A stretch of 64,000 nucleotides of DNA from Ginsengibacter hankyongi. GTDB taxonomy: Bacteria > Bacteroidota > Bacteroidia > Chitinophagales > Chitinophagaceae. The notes beneath the pieces are model-generated. The model was not told the DNA's origin, did no database searches, and was given only the letters and a program-made list of their open reading frames with translations. Numbering within the stretch: the first letter of the stretch is position 1; each line of letters begins with the position of its first letter. The stretch lies in contig NZ_VYQF01000001.1 in the NCBI RefSeq assembly GCF_008710285.1, positions 1,187,501 to 1,251,500 on the forward strand. Direction: 5' to 3'. Made by a program: the position numbers and the translations under genes. This document shows, piece by piece, positions 55,210 to 64,000 of the stretch.

Positions 55210-55998
55210 TTGTCTCCAACTTTAGTTTATATAATTGCCGGTTATTCTATTGTTTTAATCATCATTTATTTAGTTCAGGAAAAATTTATTTTTAAGCCGG
55301 AAAAATTAAAGCAAGATTTTCTTTATAAATATGATGTTCCGTTTAAAGAACTATTTATTGATGTTGAGCCTGGCGTAGTAATTAACGGACTTCATTTTTT
55401 TGTCAACGATCCGCTCGGTCTCATACTATATTTTCATGGCAATACCAGGAGTATAAAGGGGTGGGCCAAATATGCCAAAGATTTTTACAGGTATAAATAT
55501 GATGTAGTGATGGTCGATTATCGCGGTTTTGGAAAAAGCACAGGCAAACGCGGGGAGAAAGCCATGTTTAAAGATATGCAGGTAGTTTACAATTATCTTT
55601 CTAATCTGTATCATGAAAATCAGTTGATCATTTATGGAAGAAGTCTTGGCAGTGGTTTCGCATCGAAGCTTGCCAGTGATAATTCGCCAAGGTATTTAAT
55701 TTTAGATGCACCGTTTTATAGCTTTGAAAGAGCGGTACAGCGTTTTTTACCAATTTTACCGATGAAATATGTTTTGCGCTTTCAACTTCAAACCAATAAA
55801 TGGATACGAAAAGTAAATTGCCATACTTATATTTTACATGGCACAAAAGACTGGCTCATTCCAATAAAGCAAAGTGAACAACTTCAAAAATTAAATCCGC
55901 ATAAAATAACATTGATAAGAATTGAAGGCGGCGGACATAATAATCTTCCGTCATTTCCTCAATATCATAATTTCATAAGAGATATTCTTGCACCATGA
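55210..55998 (+). CDS. membrane-anchored alpha/beta hydrolase (first of tandem pair)
   Basis: A 262-residue serine hydrolase of the BEM46/YfhR type. A transmembrane helix at about 5-22 anchors it, followed by the globular domain with Y-F-H-G-N-T-R-S (oxyanion region), nucleophile motif Y-G-R-S-L-G-S-G (about 138-145), acid D in H-G-T-K-D-W-L-I-P and catalytic H in G-G-G-H-N-N-L. The only possible start is a TTG at 55210, as an in-frame stop precedes it and no ATG occurs before the conserved domain. A related gene follows after 32 bases. Substrate unknown; esterase or thioesterase activity is the usual expectation. Confidence 0.82.
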   Translation: MSPTLVYIIAGYSIVLIIIYLVQEKFIFKPEKLKQDFLYKYDVPFKELFIDVEPGVVINGLHFFVNDPLGLILYFHGNTRSIKGWAKYAKDFYRYKYDVVMVDYRGFGKSTGKRGEKAMFKDMQVVYNYLSNLYHENQLIIYGRSLGSGFASKLASDNSPRYLILDAPFYSFERAVQRFLPILPMKYVLRFQLQTNKWIRKVNCHTYILHGTKDWLIPIKQSEQLQKLNPHKITLIRIEGGGHNNLPSFPQYHNFIRDILAP

Positions 55999-56030
55999 TT
56001 TATGTAAATTTCTAAATTGATTTATTAAAG

Positions 56031-56864
56031 ATGAAAAAAGATAAGGTTACAAGATCACGAAAACAAAAAATTATCCGATGGACGAAAATCGGCATTTTTA
56101 TTTATGGGGTCACAGGAATTGCATTGTATTATTTTCAGGAAAAATTATTGCTTCACCCAACGCCTCTTTCTTTTGACTACCAGTTTAAATTTAATGTTCC
56201 CTTTAAAGAAGTAAATATTCCTTTAAACGCAACGGACAATCTCAATCTTGTTCAATTTCTTCCAAATGATTCAACACGTAAAGGTGTTGTACTTTATTTT
56301 CACGGGAACCTTGAAAATATAAATCACTATGCCCAATACGCCATCAATTTTACAAAACATGGCTATGAAGTGTGGATGACTGATTATCCCGGTTATGGAA
56401 AAACCACGGGAAAGTTTACAGAACCTAATGTGTATATGCAGGCGAGGGAAGTTTATAAACTCGCCAATACAAAATTTGGAAAAGATAGCATCATCGTCTA
56501 TGGCAAGTCGTTAGGTTCAGGTATTGCTTCCTGGCTTGCTTCAAGAAAGCCTTGTAAGCGACTTATACTGGAAACTCCTTACTACAGCATTCCTGACCTT
56601 TTCAGCCACTATGCTCCAATTTATCCGGTTGAATCATTATCGAAATTTAAGTTCCCCACTGGTGAGTATCTTAAAGATGTAAAGATCCCTATTACAATTT
56701 TCCATGGAACTGATGATTGGATAATCCCTTACCGGTATGCTGCAAAGCTTAAAAAGATTTTAAAACCGGGAGATGAATTTATCACAATTCATAAAGGCTC
56801 GCATAATGACCTTAACGAGTTTCCGCTTTTCCATGAAAAACTTGATTCTCTTTTCTCACTTTAA
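56031..56864 (+). CDS. membrane-anchored alpha/beta hydrolase (second of tandem pair)
   Basis: A 277-residue paralogue of the preceding gene with the same plan: a basic N-terminus (K-K-D-K-V-T-R-S-R-K-Q-K), a transmembrane helix at about 22-38, then the hydrolase domain. Y-F-H-G-N-L-E-N is the oxyanion region, Y-G-K-S-L-G-S-G the nucleophile elbow, H-G-T-D-D-W-I-I-P the acid and K-G-S-H-N-D-L the catalytic histidine. Similar spacing and the shared F-Q-E-K-L/F region show a gene duplication. It starts with ATG and is probably co-transcribed with the first copy. It is convergent with the methyltransferase, three bases apart. Confidence 0.85.
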   Translation: MKKDKVTRSRKQKIIRWTKIGIFIYGVTGIALYYFQEKLLLHPTPLSFDYQFKFNVPFKEVNIPLNATDNLNLVQFLPNDSTRKGVVLYFHGNLENINHYAQYAINFTKHGYEVWMTDYPGYGKTTGKFTEPNVYMQAREVYKLANTKFGKDSIIVYGKSLGSGIASWLASRKPCKRLILETPYYSIPDLFSHYAPIYPVESLSKFKFPTGEYLKDVKIPITIFHGTDDWIIPYRYAAKLKKILKPGDEFITIHKGSHNDLNEFPLFHEKLDSLFSL

Positions 56865-56866
56865 AA

Positions 56867-57580
56867 TTATTTCACTTTAAAAGCTACGAAATAATAATTA
56901 TTGGCGGCGCCTAATAATTCAAGGTTAAAATAATAAGAATTAATAAACTGGTGATAAGCCATAAACTCTTGCGTCGGAACTACAAATTCGTCAAAGAAAA
57001 TAATATCATCTTTCTTTAAAAACGGCGCCAGGCTGGTGAGTACAAATAATGTAGCAGTGTAAAGATCTGCATCAAGCATTATAACGTTCTTCTTACTATT
57101 ATCAAAATTTTTCAAAAATGAAGGAAGCGTCTGCTGAAATAAACCCTGGTGAAATTTTCCGCGTTTATCCTTTACCGTTGGTATATTAGTGCTATTAGCG
57201 AAAGTCCCTTTTTTATATGGTCCAAAATCTTCCGGCAATCCGGTAAACGTATCAAATCCATAAAAACGGGAACCGGGATGATTATTTTCTGTCATCCACC
57301 AGTTGAAAGAATGCCCATCCGCAACACCAAATTCAAGATAATTGATGTCAAGACTTAACATTTCGTTTTTGAAAATGTATTTATAAAGCTCGTATCGCTT
57401 GTTATAATCCCATTTGCAGGGAAAATCATTGAATGGAATTTTTTTATTTTCGCTTGCCCATTGGGAAAGCTTTGTCATCCATAACTGTTGCTGCCACAAT
57501 CCTGTAGCCCATGAAAATAAAACGTGAAGCCTTAACCGGATAAAGGTGGTTTTTAGAAAGCGGATAATTGTAAACTTCAT
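56867..57580 (-). CDS. TylF/MycF-type O-methyltransferase
   Basis: A 237-residue SAM-dependent methyltransferase. The Rossmann start is Y-L-E-F-G-V-A-D-G-H-S (about 74-84), followed by F-Y-G-F-D-T-F-T-G-L-P-E-D-F and the metal-binding M-L-D-A-D-L-Y-T-A-T and F-F-D-E-F motifs typical of macrocin O-methyltransferase-like proteins. Members methylate sugar hydroxyls of macrolides or surface glycans. Substrate unknown. The N-terminal ~45 residues are basic and hydrophobic, perhaps membrane-associated. A TATATTTG element on the minus strand ends only four bases before this ATG (57592-57585), so the mRNA may be leaderless or the real start may lie further in. Confidence 0.8.
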   Translation of the reverse strand: MKFTIIRFLKTTFIRLRLHVLFSWATGLWQQQLWMTKLSQWASENKKIPFNDFPCKWDYNKRYELYKYIFKNEMLSLDINYLEFGVADGHSFNWWMTENNHPGSRFYGFDTFTGLPEDFGPYKKGTFANSTNIPTVKDKRGKFHQGLFQQTLPSFLKNFDNSKKNVIMLDADLYTATLFVLTSLAPFLKKDDIIFFDEFVVPTQEFMAYHQFINSYYFNLELLGAANNYYFVAFKVK

Positions 57581-57596
57581 GCGGCAAATATAAATT

Positions 57597-58505
57597 CTAT
57601 ATTTCTTTTAGTACCGCCATTGTTGCCGATACCGACAATTTATATTCGCTACCAATTTTCAATGCATAATTTTCTTTATCATGACTTACAGGAAAATTAA
57701 AACATACAGGATAATCATATTCTTTTACAATATCTCTTATTACTTCTTCGACAGTTTGACCGAAAGGTATTGTTGTATCTTTCATTTCAGTAAATCTTCC
57801 GACAATCAAAGCTTTAAGTTTATCAAGCTTACCGCTTCGCTTTAACTGGTACATCATTCTATCTACATTATAAATATATTCGCCAACATCTTCGATAAAC
57901 AAAATTTTATTTTTTGTTTTTAACTCCGATGATGTAGCGGTAAGATGTGCAAGCAGTGATAAATTTCCACCAACCAATATACCGGATGCTTTTCCTTTTT
58001 TATTAAATTCATTACCAGCGCTTACATAATCTGCTTTCCGTCCAATTAAAGAATCATGCAAGGTTTGAATATATTGATTTTTATTTTCACCGTCGTTAAA
58101 CGCCGCAGCCATCGGGGCATGCATAGACGCTATTTTATATTTCGAAAATAAATGACTTTGAATAACCGTGATGTCACTAAAACCAATAATCCATTTTGGA
58201 TTTCTTTTAAATTTTTTGAAACTGAGTTTATCAATAATTCTTCCCATACCATATCCACCTCTTGCACAAAAGATAGATTTGATATTGTCATCATCCATCA
58301 TTTGCTGAAGATCATTTAACCGTTCTTCATCGGTTCCGGAAAAATAATTAAACTGGTGGCCCAGTGTTTTACCTGTCACTATATGAAACCCCCATCCTGT
58401 AAGTGTTTCAATAGCCGTCACTGCTTTTTCATAAGGCATATACCCGGAAGGGCACAATATGCCTATTGTATCGCCCGGTTTTAAATATGGAGGAATTGTA
58501 ATCAA
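57597..58505 (-). CDS. LD-carboxypeptidase, cytoplasmic form (peptidase S66)
   Basis: A 302-residue serine peptidase of the LdcA family, which removes the terminal D-alanine from murein tetrapeptides during cell-wall recycling. It opens with P-P-Y-L-K-P-G-D-T-I-G-I-L-C-P-S-G-Y. R-G-G-Y-G-M-G-R is followed by the nucleophile motif I-G-F-S-D-I-T, then the glutamate in L-F-I-E-D-V-G-E and the histidine in F-P-V-S-H-D-K-E-N. No signal peptide, consistent with recycling in the cytoplasm. The next gene upstream is a paralogue with an export signal. Confidence 0.9.
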   Translation of the reverse strand: MITIPPYLKPGDTIGILCPSGYMPYEKAVTAIETLTGWGFHIVTGKTLGHQFNYFSGTDEERLNDLQQMMDDDNIKSIFCARGGYGMGRIIDKLSFKKFKRNPKWIIGFSDITVIQSHLFSKYKIASMHAPMAAAFNDGENKNQYIQTLHDSLIGRKADYVSAGNEFNKKGKASGILVGGNLSLLAHLTATSSELKTKNKILFIEDVGEYIYNVDRMMYQLKRSGKLDKLKALIVGRFTEMKDTTIPFGQTVEEVIRDIVKEYDYPVCFNFPVSHDKENYALKIGSEYKLSVSATMAVLKEI

Positions 58506-58597
58506 GGGTTTTATTTTATAGGTGGATAGTTTTATTGTTTACTTGTTGATCCACTAGTTTCAAAAAGCATTCCATTTAAAATTAGACTAATTAAGAA

Positions 58598-59641
58598 TTA
58601 AACTTGATTAAGAGTAACTGAATTATCTGAAACATTTAATCGATATTTTACACCGCATTTCACCGCATAATTTTCTCGTTGGTGTCCAACGGGAAAATCA
58701 AAACATACCGGGTAATTATATTCTTTCACTTTTTCAAGAATTATCTCGTAAACCGTTTTGCCAAAATTATCACTGGGGTCATCCGGTTTTATATTGTTGA
58801 AACCGCCGGCAATTAAAGCTTTTAGGTTCTGTAATTTTCCACTTCGCTGCAGGTTACACAACATCCTGTCAATACTGTATAAATACTCATCAACTTCCTC
58901 AATCAATAAAATTTTGTCATCCGTATTTATATCAGATCTTGTTGCCGCAAGGTTTTGTAAAATAGATAAATTACCACCCACCAAAATTCCTTCCGCAGCT
59001 CCGGTTTTATTAAAAGTATTTACCGCAACAGGGTATTGTATATTTTCTCCTGTTAAACACTTTCTAATTGAATCAATTGAATCAATTTGCCCGGGAGTTG
59101 CGCTGCTCCAATCCGATGGAAAACTGTTGCACATTTTTGAATGAATAGTAGCGATTCCAAAGTTTTTATTTATGTGCGAATGAAATACCGTTGCATCGCT
59201 GAAACCTATTATCCATTTAGGATGTTTTGCAAACTTTTTAAAATCAATTGCATCAATAATTCTTACAGCTCCATAACCGCCACGCCCCAGCAAAACTGCT
59301 TTTACAGAATCATCGTCAATTATATTTTGAAAATCCTCTACCCTGTATTCATCATTCCCTGCAAATGAAAAATCCCGGGTTCCAACGGTATGGCCTATCC
59401 GAACCTGGAAACCCCATTCTTTCAATTTATCAATAGCCGGTTGAATCTCTTCAAAACTAATATACCCGGAAGGACACGTAATTCCAATTACGTCACCCGG
59501 TTTCAAATAAGGAGGAATTTTACTAATCTTATTTTCTTCAAAAATTGCGCAGCTATTGTTGAGATCTCCCCCACCTTTCGCCACTGCAGAAACAGATGCT
59601 GCTAAAGGAACAATTGAAGAAAGAAAGTTTTTACGATTCAT
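58598..59641 (-). CDS. LD-carboxypeptidase with N-terminal export signal (peptidase S66)
   Basis: A 347-residue paralogue of the downstream gene. After an N-terminal signal-like segment (M-N-R-K-N-F-L-S-S-I-V-P-L-A-A-S-V-S-A, resembling a Tat or Sec signal) the sequence aligns with the cytoplasmic copy: P-P-Y-L-K-P-G-D-V-I-G-I-T-C-P-S-G-Y, R-G-G-Y-G-A-V-R, I-G-F-S-D-A-T, L-L-I-E-E-V-D-E-Y and F-P-V-G-H-Q-R-E-N. All catalytic residues are kept. The 92-base gap between the two has no terminator. The pair looks like a duplication followed by different localisation, one in the cytoplasm and one in the periplasm. Confidence 0.88.
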   Translation of the reverse strand: MNRKNFLSSIVPLAASVSAVAKGGGDLNNSCAIFEENKISKIPPYLKPGDVIGITCPSGYISFEEIQPAIDKLKEWGFQVRIGHTVGTRDFSFAGNDEYRVEDFQNIIDDDSVKAVLLGRGGYGAVRIIDAIDFKKFAKHPKWIIGFSDATVFHSHINKNFGIATIHSKMCNSFPSDWSSATPGQIDSIDSIRKCLTGENIQYPVAVNTFNKTGAAEGILVGGNLSILQNLAATRSDINTDDKILLIEEVDEYLYSIDRMLCNLQRSGKLQNLKALIAGGFNNIKPDDPSDNFGKTVYEIILEKVKEYNYPVCFDFPVGHQRENYAVKCGVKYRLNVSDNSVTLNQV

Positions 59642-59869
59642 GAAGTATTAATAATTCAATTTAAAAAATTACAATTCAAACCCCAACCCAGACGTTTCAT
59701 CCAATGATATTAAACAAAGTGTCAATTTAAATTTGCCCAAAGAAATTATTGTTAAAAGATCATAACGTATTAGCTCCCCAAGTTAATATTAAAGAATTTG
59801 ACGGAAAGTAAATTCAGTTGGATTTATTCTTCATTTAAAACTCCTACAATTTAAGCGGATTTTTGTTTG

Positions 59870-59900
59870 TTTGGGCATTGAAATGGTTTAGGTATTTTTG
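59870..59900 (+). promoter_or_regulatory. predicted metG promoter
   Basis: TTTG at 59870-59873, 19 bases, then TATTTTTG at 59893-59900. The start codon at 59931 leaves a leader of about 25 bases. Confidence 0.55.
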
Positions 59901-59930
59901 CAATCCGTAAATATTTGAATTAGCGGTAAC

Positions 59931-62042
59931 ATGATTATGAAAGAATTTAAACGGTATTTAATAACAGCGGCTTTACCTTATGCCAATGGCCCCAATCATA
60001 TCGGGCATCTTGCCGGCTGCTACCTTCCTGCGGATATCTATGTCCGTTATTTACGGGCAAAAAGACTGGATGTAAAATTTGTTTGTGGAAGTGATGAACA
60101 CGGCGTTCCAATCACCATTAGAGCCATGAAAGAAAATATTACTCCCCAGCAGGTCGTTGATAAGTACCATAAAATTATTAAGGAAAGTTTTGCGGAAATG
60201 GGGATTTCATTTGATATCTATTCCCGCACTTCAAACCCCGTTCATCATAAAACAGCTTCAGACTTTTTTTTAAATCTATATGAAAAAGGCTTATTTGAAG
60301 AAAAACAAACTGAACAGTTTTTTGATGAAGAAAAACAAACCTTTTTAGCAGACAGGTACATTACCGGAACATGCCCTGTGTGCGGCTATCCACATGCTTT
60401 TGGTGATCAATGTGAAAATTGTGGCTCTTCTCTAAGCCCGGAAATTTTAATAAATCCACGAAGTACATTAAGCGATGCGGTTCCGGTAAAAAGAAAAACA
60501 ACACATTGGTATTTCCCATTGCAGAACTATGAACAATTCTTACGCAAATGGATACTCGAAGATCATAAGGAATGGAAAAATAATGTTTACGGCCAGTGCA
60601 AAAGCTGGCTGGACAAAGGGTTACAGCCACGAGCCATGACAAGAGATAGTAACTGGGGAGTAAAGGTTCCGTTACCAAATGCTGAAGGAAAAGTGTTGTA
60701 TGTTTGGTTTGATGCACCTATTGGTTACATTTCAGCCACTAAAGAACTTCTTGAGAACTGGGAAGATTACTGGTGTAAAGAAGATACCAAGCTGGTTCAT
60801 TTTATTGGAAAAGATAATATTGTTTTTCATTGTATCATTTTTCCTTCCATGCTTAAGGCGCATGGTGATTTTGTTTTACCCGATAACGTTCCTGCAAATG
60901 AATTTTTAAATATTGAAGGCCAGAAAGTTTCTACAAGCCGCAACTGGGCTGTATGGGTTGATGAATACCTGAAAGATTTTCCCGGCCAGCAGGATGTACT
61001 CAGGTATGTGTTATGTGCGAATGCTCCGGAAACAAAGGATAATGATTTTACCTGGAAAGATTTCCAGGACAGAAACAACAGCGAACTCGTTGCCATCTTC
61101 GGAAATTTTGTTAACCGAACTTTTGTATTGATGCATAAATTATGCAACGGAAAAGTACCTACTTTGCACGCTGACATTATTGATGATGCTGATAAAAAAA
61201 TGGTGGCAGAATTTGAACAAACTAAAATTAAAATTGAAAATCTTTTAGACCAATATAAGTTTCGCGATGCATTGTATGAAGTGATTGATTTGGCAAGAAA
61301 AGGAAATAAATACCTGCAGGAGAAACAACCATGGATTGTTGCAAAACAGACTAACAATAACGGACAACCGGCAATAGAAGCGCAGAATAAAATTGACAAT
61401 TGTCTTCACATTTGTTTACAGCTATGTGCAAACCTTTCCATTTTTATCAATCCGTTTTTGCCATTTACGGCAAAGAAAATGATTTACATGATGAAGGTTG
61501 TTGACAAAATGCTCGATTGGGAAAACGCCGGAAAATCAAAATTGTTAAGTGTTGGTTATAGCTTACGAGCACCTGAATTGTTATTCAGGAAAATTGAGGA
61601 TGAAGAGATTAATTTTCAAATTGAAAAGTTAAAGAGAGGATTGGTTGATTCTCTTAATAAATTACAAACAACAGTTGACCAAAATAAAGAAGAAAATAAA
61701 ATGGAATCAATAAAACCGGAAATTGTCTTTGATGATTTTGCAAAAATAGATTTGAAAGTCGGGACTATTCTTTCGGCAGAAAAAGTTGAAAAAGCAGACA
61801 AGCTTTTAAAGCTTGAAGTAGATCTTGGTTTTGAAAAAAGAACCATAGTTTCTGGCATTGCATTGCATTTTAAGCCTGAAGAAATTGCAGGAAAACAGGT
61901 GGTGGTAGTTGCCAATCTTGCCCCGAGAAAAATGAGAGGAATTGAAAGCAATGGCATGATATTAATGGCAGAAGACAAAGAAGGAAAATTACATTTTGTA
62001 AAACCTGAAGATAAAATTAATCCGGGTGCATCTGTCACATAA
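59931..62042 (+). CDS. metG: methionyl-tRNA synthetase
   Basis: Charges tRNA-Met; class I synthetase of 703 residues. The HIGH motif is H23-I-G-H26 in G-P-N-H-I-G-H-L. A zinc knuckle C-P-V-C-G-x-x-x-x-x-G-D-Q-C-E-N-C lies at about 147-163. The second class I signature reads G-Q-K-V-S-T-S-R-N, a variant of K-M-S-K-S. Residues ~590-703 are a fused tRNA-binding OB domain ([33 protein letters not shown]). Met3 (59937) is an alternative start. It is followed after 22 bases by a dehydrogenase gene. Confidence 0.95.
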   Translation: MIMKEFKRYLITAALPYANGPNHIGHLAGCYLPADIYVRYLRAKRLDVKFVCGSDEHGVPITIRAMKENITPQQVVDKYHKIIKESFAEMGISFDIYSRTSNPVHHKTASDFFLNLYEKGLFEEKQTEQFFDEEKQTFLADRYITGTCPVCGYPHAFGDQCENCGSSLSPEILINPRSTLSDAVPVKRKTTHWYFPLQNYEQFLRKWILEDHKEWKNNVYGQCKSWLDKGLQPRAMTRDSNWGVKVPLPNAEGKVLYVWFDAPIGYISATKELLENWEDYWCKEDTKLVHFIGKDNIVFHCIIFPSMLKAHGDFVLPDNVPANEFLNIEGQKVSTSRNWAVWVDEYLKDFPGQQDVLRYVLCANAPETKDNDFTWKDFQDRNNSELVAIFGNFVNRTFVLMHKLCNGKVPTLHADIIDDADKKMVAEFEQTKIKIENLLDQYKFRDALYEVIDLARKGNKYLQEKQPWIVAKQTNNNGQPAIEAQNKIDNCLHICLQLCANLSIFINPFLPFTAKKMIYMMKVVDKMLDWENAGKSKLLSVGYSLRAPELLFRKIEDEEINFQIEKLKRGLVDSLNKLQTTVDQNKEENKMESIKPEIVFDDFAKIDLKVGTILSAEKVEKADKLLKLEVDLGFEKRTIVSGIALHFKPEEIAGKQVVVVANLAPRKMRGIESNGMILMAEDKEGKLHFVKPEDKINPGASVT

Positions 62043-62064
62043 TTTGGGATCAAAAAAAATTTTT

Positions 62065-62943
62065 ATGAAACAAAATATAGGTTTTATTGGATTAGGTAAT
62101 TTGGGAACTCCTATTGCATTAAATTTAATTGAAAGCGGGCACACATTATACGTTTACAATAGAACTTCTTCAAAAACGAAACCACTTAGCGAAAAAGGAG
62201 CCAATGTTTGTGAAAGTATTGCCGGGCTTGCAAAACAATGCACTACGGTTTTCACCATGGTTTCTGATGATGCGGCATTAAAAAGTATTTGTGAGGGAGA
62301 AGGTGGCCTGTTAAAAAATCTCGAAAAAGACAGTGTGCATATTTCCATGAGCACTATTCTTCCGGAAACTGCCGCATATCTTTCTTCACTTCATATACAA
62401 CATGGTCAGTATTATCTTGCTTCACCTGTTTTCGGAAGGCCGGAGGCAGCGACAGCCAAAAAATTAAACTATGTAATTAGTGGCGAAGAAAGCATCCGCA
62501 GGCAGGCAGAGCCATTGTTAAAGGATACGGGTGGCTTGAATGTTTGGGATTTTGGAGATTCAATTGTTGCCGCCAATACCGTAAAACTCTGTGGTAATTT
62601 TTTGATTGCATCCGCACTTGAAGCTATTGGTGAGAGCATTAATCTCGCCAACAAAAGCGGAATTGATGCAGACCAAATGTGGAATATATTTTCTCAAACA
62701 TTATTTAATACACCATTGTATCATAATTACAGTAAAATTATATTAGAACAGAAATTTGAACCAGCTGCCTTTTATATGAAGTTAGGTTTAAAAGATATGA
62801 ACCTTGTTTTGCAACAGGCAGTTACGGTAAATCAATCAATGCCTCTTGCAAAATTGCTACAAAATAATATGAAATCCATTGCGGATAGTGGTCGGGGAAA
62901 TATTGACTGGAGTGCAGTTTCAACTGCTGATAAAAACAAATAA
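62065..62943 (+). CDS. beta-hydroxyacid dehydrogenase family NAD(P)-dependent oxidoreductase
   Basis: A 292-residue oxidoreductase of the 3-hydroxyisobutyrate dehydrogenase/glyoxylate reductase family. The dinucleotide-binding motif G-F-I-G-L-G-N-L-G-T-P (about 5-15) starts the protein, the S-P-V-F-G-R-P-E-A-A segment is the substrate-binding region, and the catalytic lysine lies in N-T-V-K-L-C-G-N-F (about 178). The frame is open from 62026, overlapping metG, but the ATG at 62065 puts the Rossmann strand right at the start, as in the family. The physiological substrate (succinic semialdehyde, glyoxylate or others) is unknown. Confidence 0.88.
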   Translation: MKQNIGFIGLGNLGTPIALNLIESGHTLYVYNRTSSKTKPLSEKGANVCESIAGLAKQCTTVFTMVSDDAALKSICEGEGGLLKNLEKDSVHISMSTILPETAAYLSSLHIQHGQYYLASPVFGRPEAATAKKLNYVISGEESIRRQAEPLLKDTGGLNVWDFGDSIVAANTVKLCGNFLIASALEAIGESINLANKSGIDADQMWNIFSQTLFNTPLYHNYSKIILEQKFEPAAFYMKLGLKDMNLVLQQAVTVNQSMPLAKLLQNNMKSIADSGRGNIDWSAVSTADKNK

Positions 62944-63007
62944 CACGCGATTATTCTTATATACAGAACCAGTAATTGTAAGTTATCGGTTTCGATTTAT
63001 TAACCTC

Positions 63008-63020
63008 AGGAAATTTTCCT
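63008..63020. repeat. short palindrome upstream of the 3-hydroxyacyl-CoA dehydrogenase gene
   Basis: AGGAAA-T-TTTCCT is a perfect palindrome around one base, 40 bases before the start codon. It could be an operator, but no related copy is seen in the window. Confidence 0.3.
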
Positions 63021-63059
63021 AATTTCACATTAAATGGTTGTTTAACTAACTAATTTATT

Positions 63060-64000
63060 ATGCAAAAAAGAACGATAAAAAAAGTAGCGGTGTTAGGAAG
63101 TGGAGTAATGGGAAGTCGCATTGCCTGCCACTTTGCGGGAATTGGCTTACAGGTTTTGTTGCTTGATATTGCCAGCCCCGCAAAAGAAGGAGAGCTGAAA
63201 CCTAACCGAAATAAAATTGTAAACGATGCATTGGCCACAGCAATAAAATCTAATCCATCTCCTGTTTTTACAAAAGATGTTATTAAAAATATTACTACGG
63301 GAAATTTTGAAGATAACATGAAAGACATCACCTCCTGCGATTGGACGATTGAAGTTGTTGTCGAAAGATTGGATATTAAAAAGTCAATTTTTGATGAAGT
63401 TGAAAAATTTCGCAAACCTGGAACGTTAATTACTTCCAATACTTCAGGTATTCCTATTCATCTTATGACGGAGGGCAGAAGTGATGATTTTAAAAAACAT
63501 TTTTGCGGCACACATTTTTTTAATCCCCCGAGATATTTACAGCTTCTTGAAATCATACCAACACCAGATACTGATACAGAGATTATTGATTTCTTAATGC
63601 ATTATGGTGATCTGTATCTTGGGAAAACAACCGTTCTTTGCAAAGACACTCCTGCTTTCATTGCCAATCGTATTGGGGTTTTCAGTATTATGTCAATATT
63701 CCATATTATGGAAAAGCTTGACTTAACTATCGATGATATCGATGCCCTAACAGGTCCCGTAATTGGCCGGCCGAAATCTGCAACGTGTCGAACTGCCGAT
63801 GTTGTAGGAATAGACACCCTTGTAAAAGTAGCGATAGGTGTAAAGGATAATTGCCCTGGTGATGAAGCGAAAGACACATTTGTTATTCCTTTATGGTTGC
63901 AAAAAATGGTTGATAATAAATGGTTAGGTGATAAAACAGGCCAGGGATTTTTTAAGAAAACTAAAGGCGATGAAGGTCAAAAAGAAATTCTCACGCTCGA
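63060..64000 (+). CDS. 3-hydroxyacyl-CoA dehydrogenase (partial, runs off the window)
   Basis: The open frame starts at ATG 63060 and is uninterrupted to the window edge (313 codons seen). The NAD-binding motif V-L-G-S-G-V-M-G-S-R-I-A (about 11-22) is followed by I-E-V-V-V-E-R-L-D-I-K, S-N-T-S-G-I-P-I, and the catalytic region H-F-F-N-P-P-R-Y-L-Q-L-L-E (His at about 150). D-T-P-A-F-I-A-N-R-I-G opens the C-terminal helical domain and G-Q-G-F-F ends the first unit. It oxidises 3-hydroxyacyl-CoA in fatty-acid beta-oxidation. Homologues in this phylum often carry an enoyl-CoA hydratase domain further on, which would lie outside the window. Confidence 0.9.
   Translation, partial: MQKRTIKKVAVLGSGVMGSRIACHFAGIGLQVLLLDIASPAKEGELKPNRNKIVNDALATAIKSNPSPVFTKDVIKNITTGNFEDNMKDITSCDWTIEVVVERLDIKKSIFDEVEKFRKPGTLITSNTSGIPIHLMTEGRSDDFKKHFCGTHFFNPPRYLQLLEIIPTPDTDTEIIDFLMHYGDLYLGKTTVLCKDTPAFIANRIGVFSIMSIFHIMEKLDLTIDDIDALTGPVIGRPKSATCRTADVVGIDTLVKVAIGVKDNCPGDEAKDTFVIPLWLQKMVDNKWLGDKTGQGFFKKTKGDEGQKEILTL

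Noticed and set aside
60827-61399. 190-codon frame antisense to metG
   Set aside because: It lies wholly inside the conserved metG coding sequence in the opposite strand and has no independent signal.

Overview
The window looks like a low-GC chromosome segment from a Bacteroidota bacterium, most likely close to the Chitinophagaceae. The signs are a SusC/SusD pair, families largely confined to this phylum (DUF4476, DUF4293, DUF3127, a multi-SLBB export protein), promoters of the TTTG/TAnnTTTG type instead of -35/-10 boxes, and almost no Shine-Dalgarno sequences. Taxonomy is inferred from these features only.

Layout. 0.1-8.1 kb: truA and a DUF4476 secreted protein, an M1 aminopeptidase, a lemA-TPM-TPM membrane operon, and pgk. 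8.4-12.2 kb: a methionine/threonine block (metY, metX, homoserine dehydrogenase) closed by a strong terminator. 12.2-34.9 kb: a polysaccharide utilisation locus. Its minus arm holds kdgF, a GH105-DUF4861 protein, kduI, a PL8 lyase, two heparinase II/III-type proteins and a PL5/PL38-like lyase. Its plus arm holds susC, susD, two surface lipoproteins, a lyase-beta-helix fusion and a LacI regulator. 34.9-36.7 kb: tRNA-Pro(UGG), tRNA-Ser(GCU) and dnaA. 37-42 kb: an SSB-like DUF3127 protein, an FAD protein and an ABC exporter. 41.6-47 kb: polysaccharide export (Wzz- and Wza-like), an FMN enzyme and a sugar nucleotidyltransferase. 47-64 kb: glyA, DUF4293, uvrA, an ECF sigma factor, kup, two alpha/beta hydrolases, a TylF-like methyltransferase, two LD-carboxypeptidases, metG, a beta-hydroxyacid dehydrogenase and the start of a 3-hydroxyacyl-CoA dehydrogenase.

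The most notable result is that the whole polysaccharide locus sits between two copies of a 16-bp sequence. One copy is the 3' end of the intact tRNA-Pro gene (34943-34958). The other lies directly after the terminator of homoserine dehydrogenase (12239-12254). Removing the stretch between them would leave hom - terminator - tRNA-Pro - tRNA-Ser - dnaA as a compact junction. I read the locus as a catabolic genomic island inserted at tRNA-Pro. No integrase gene is visible inside it.

How the island should work (inference from families): surface lipoproteins and SusCD capture and import an acidic polysaccharide. Lyases of at least four fold types cleave uronic-acid linkages and leave 4,5-unsaturated uronates. 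GH105 releases terminal unsaturated sugars, KdgF linearises them and KduI isomerises them. KduD, KdgK and KdgA are absent, so the last steps must be encoded elsewhere. The lack of pectinases, esterases and sulfatases argues against pectin and sulfated glycans. A glucuronan-like, glycosaminoglycan-like or bacterial acidic exopolysaccharide is more likely, but the substrate cannot be read from the sequence.
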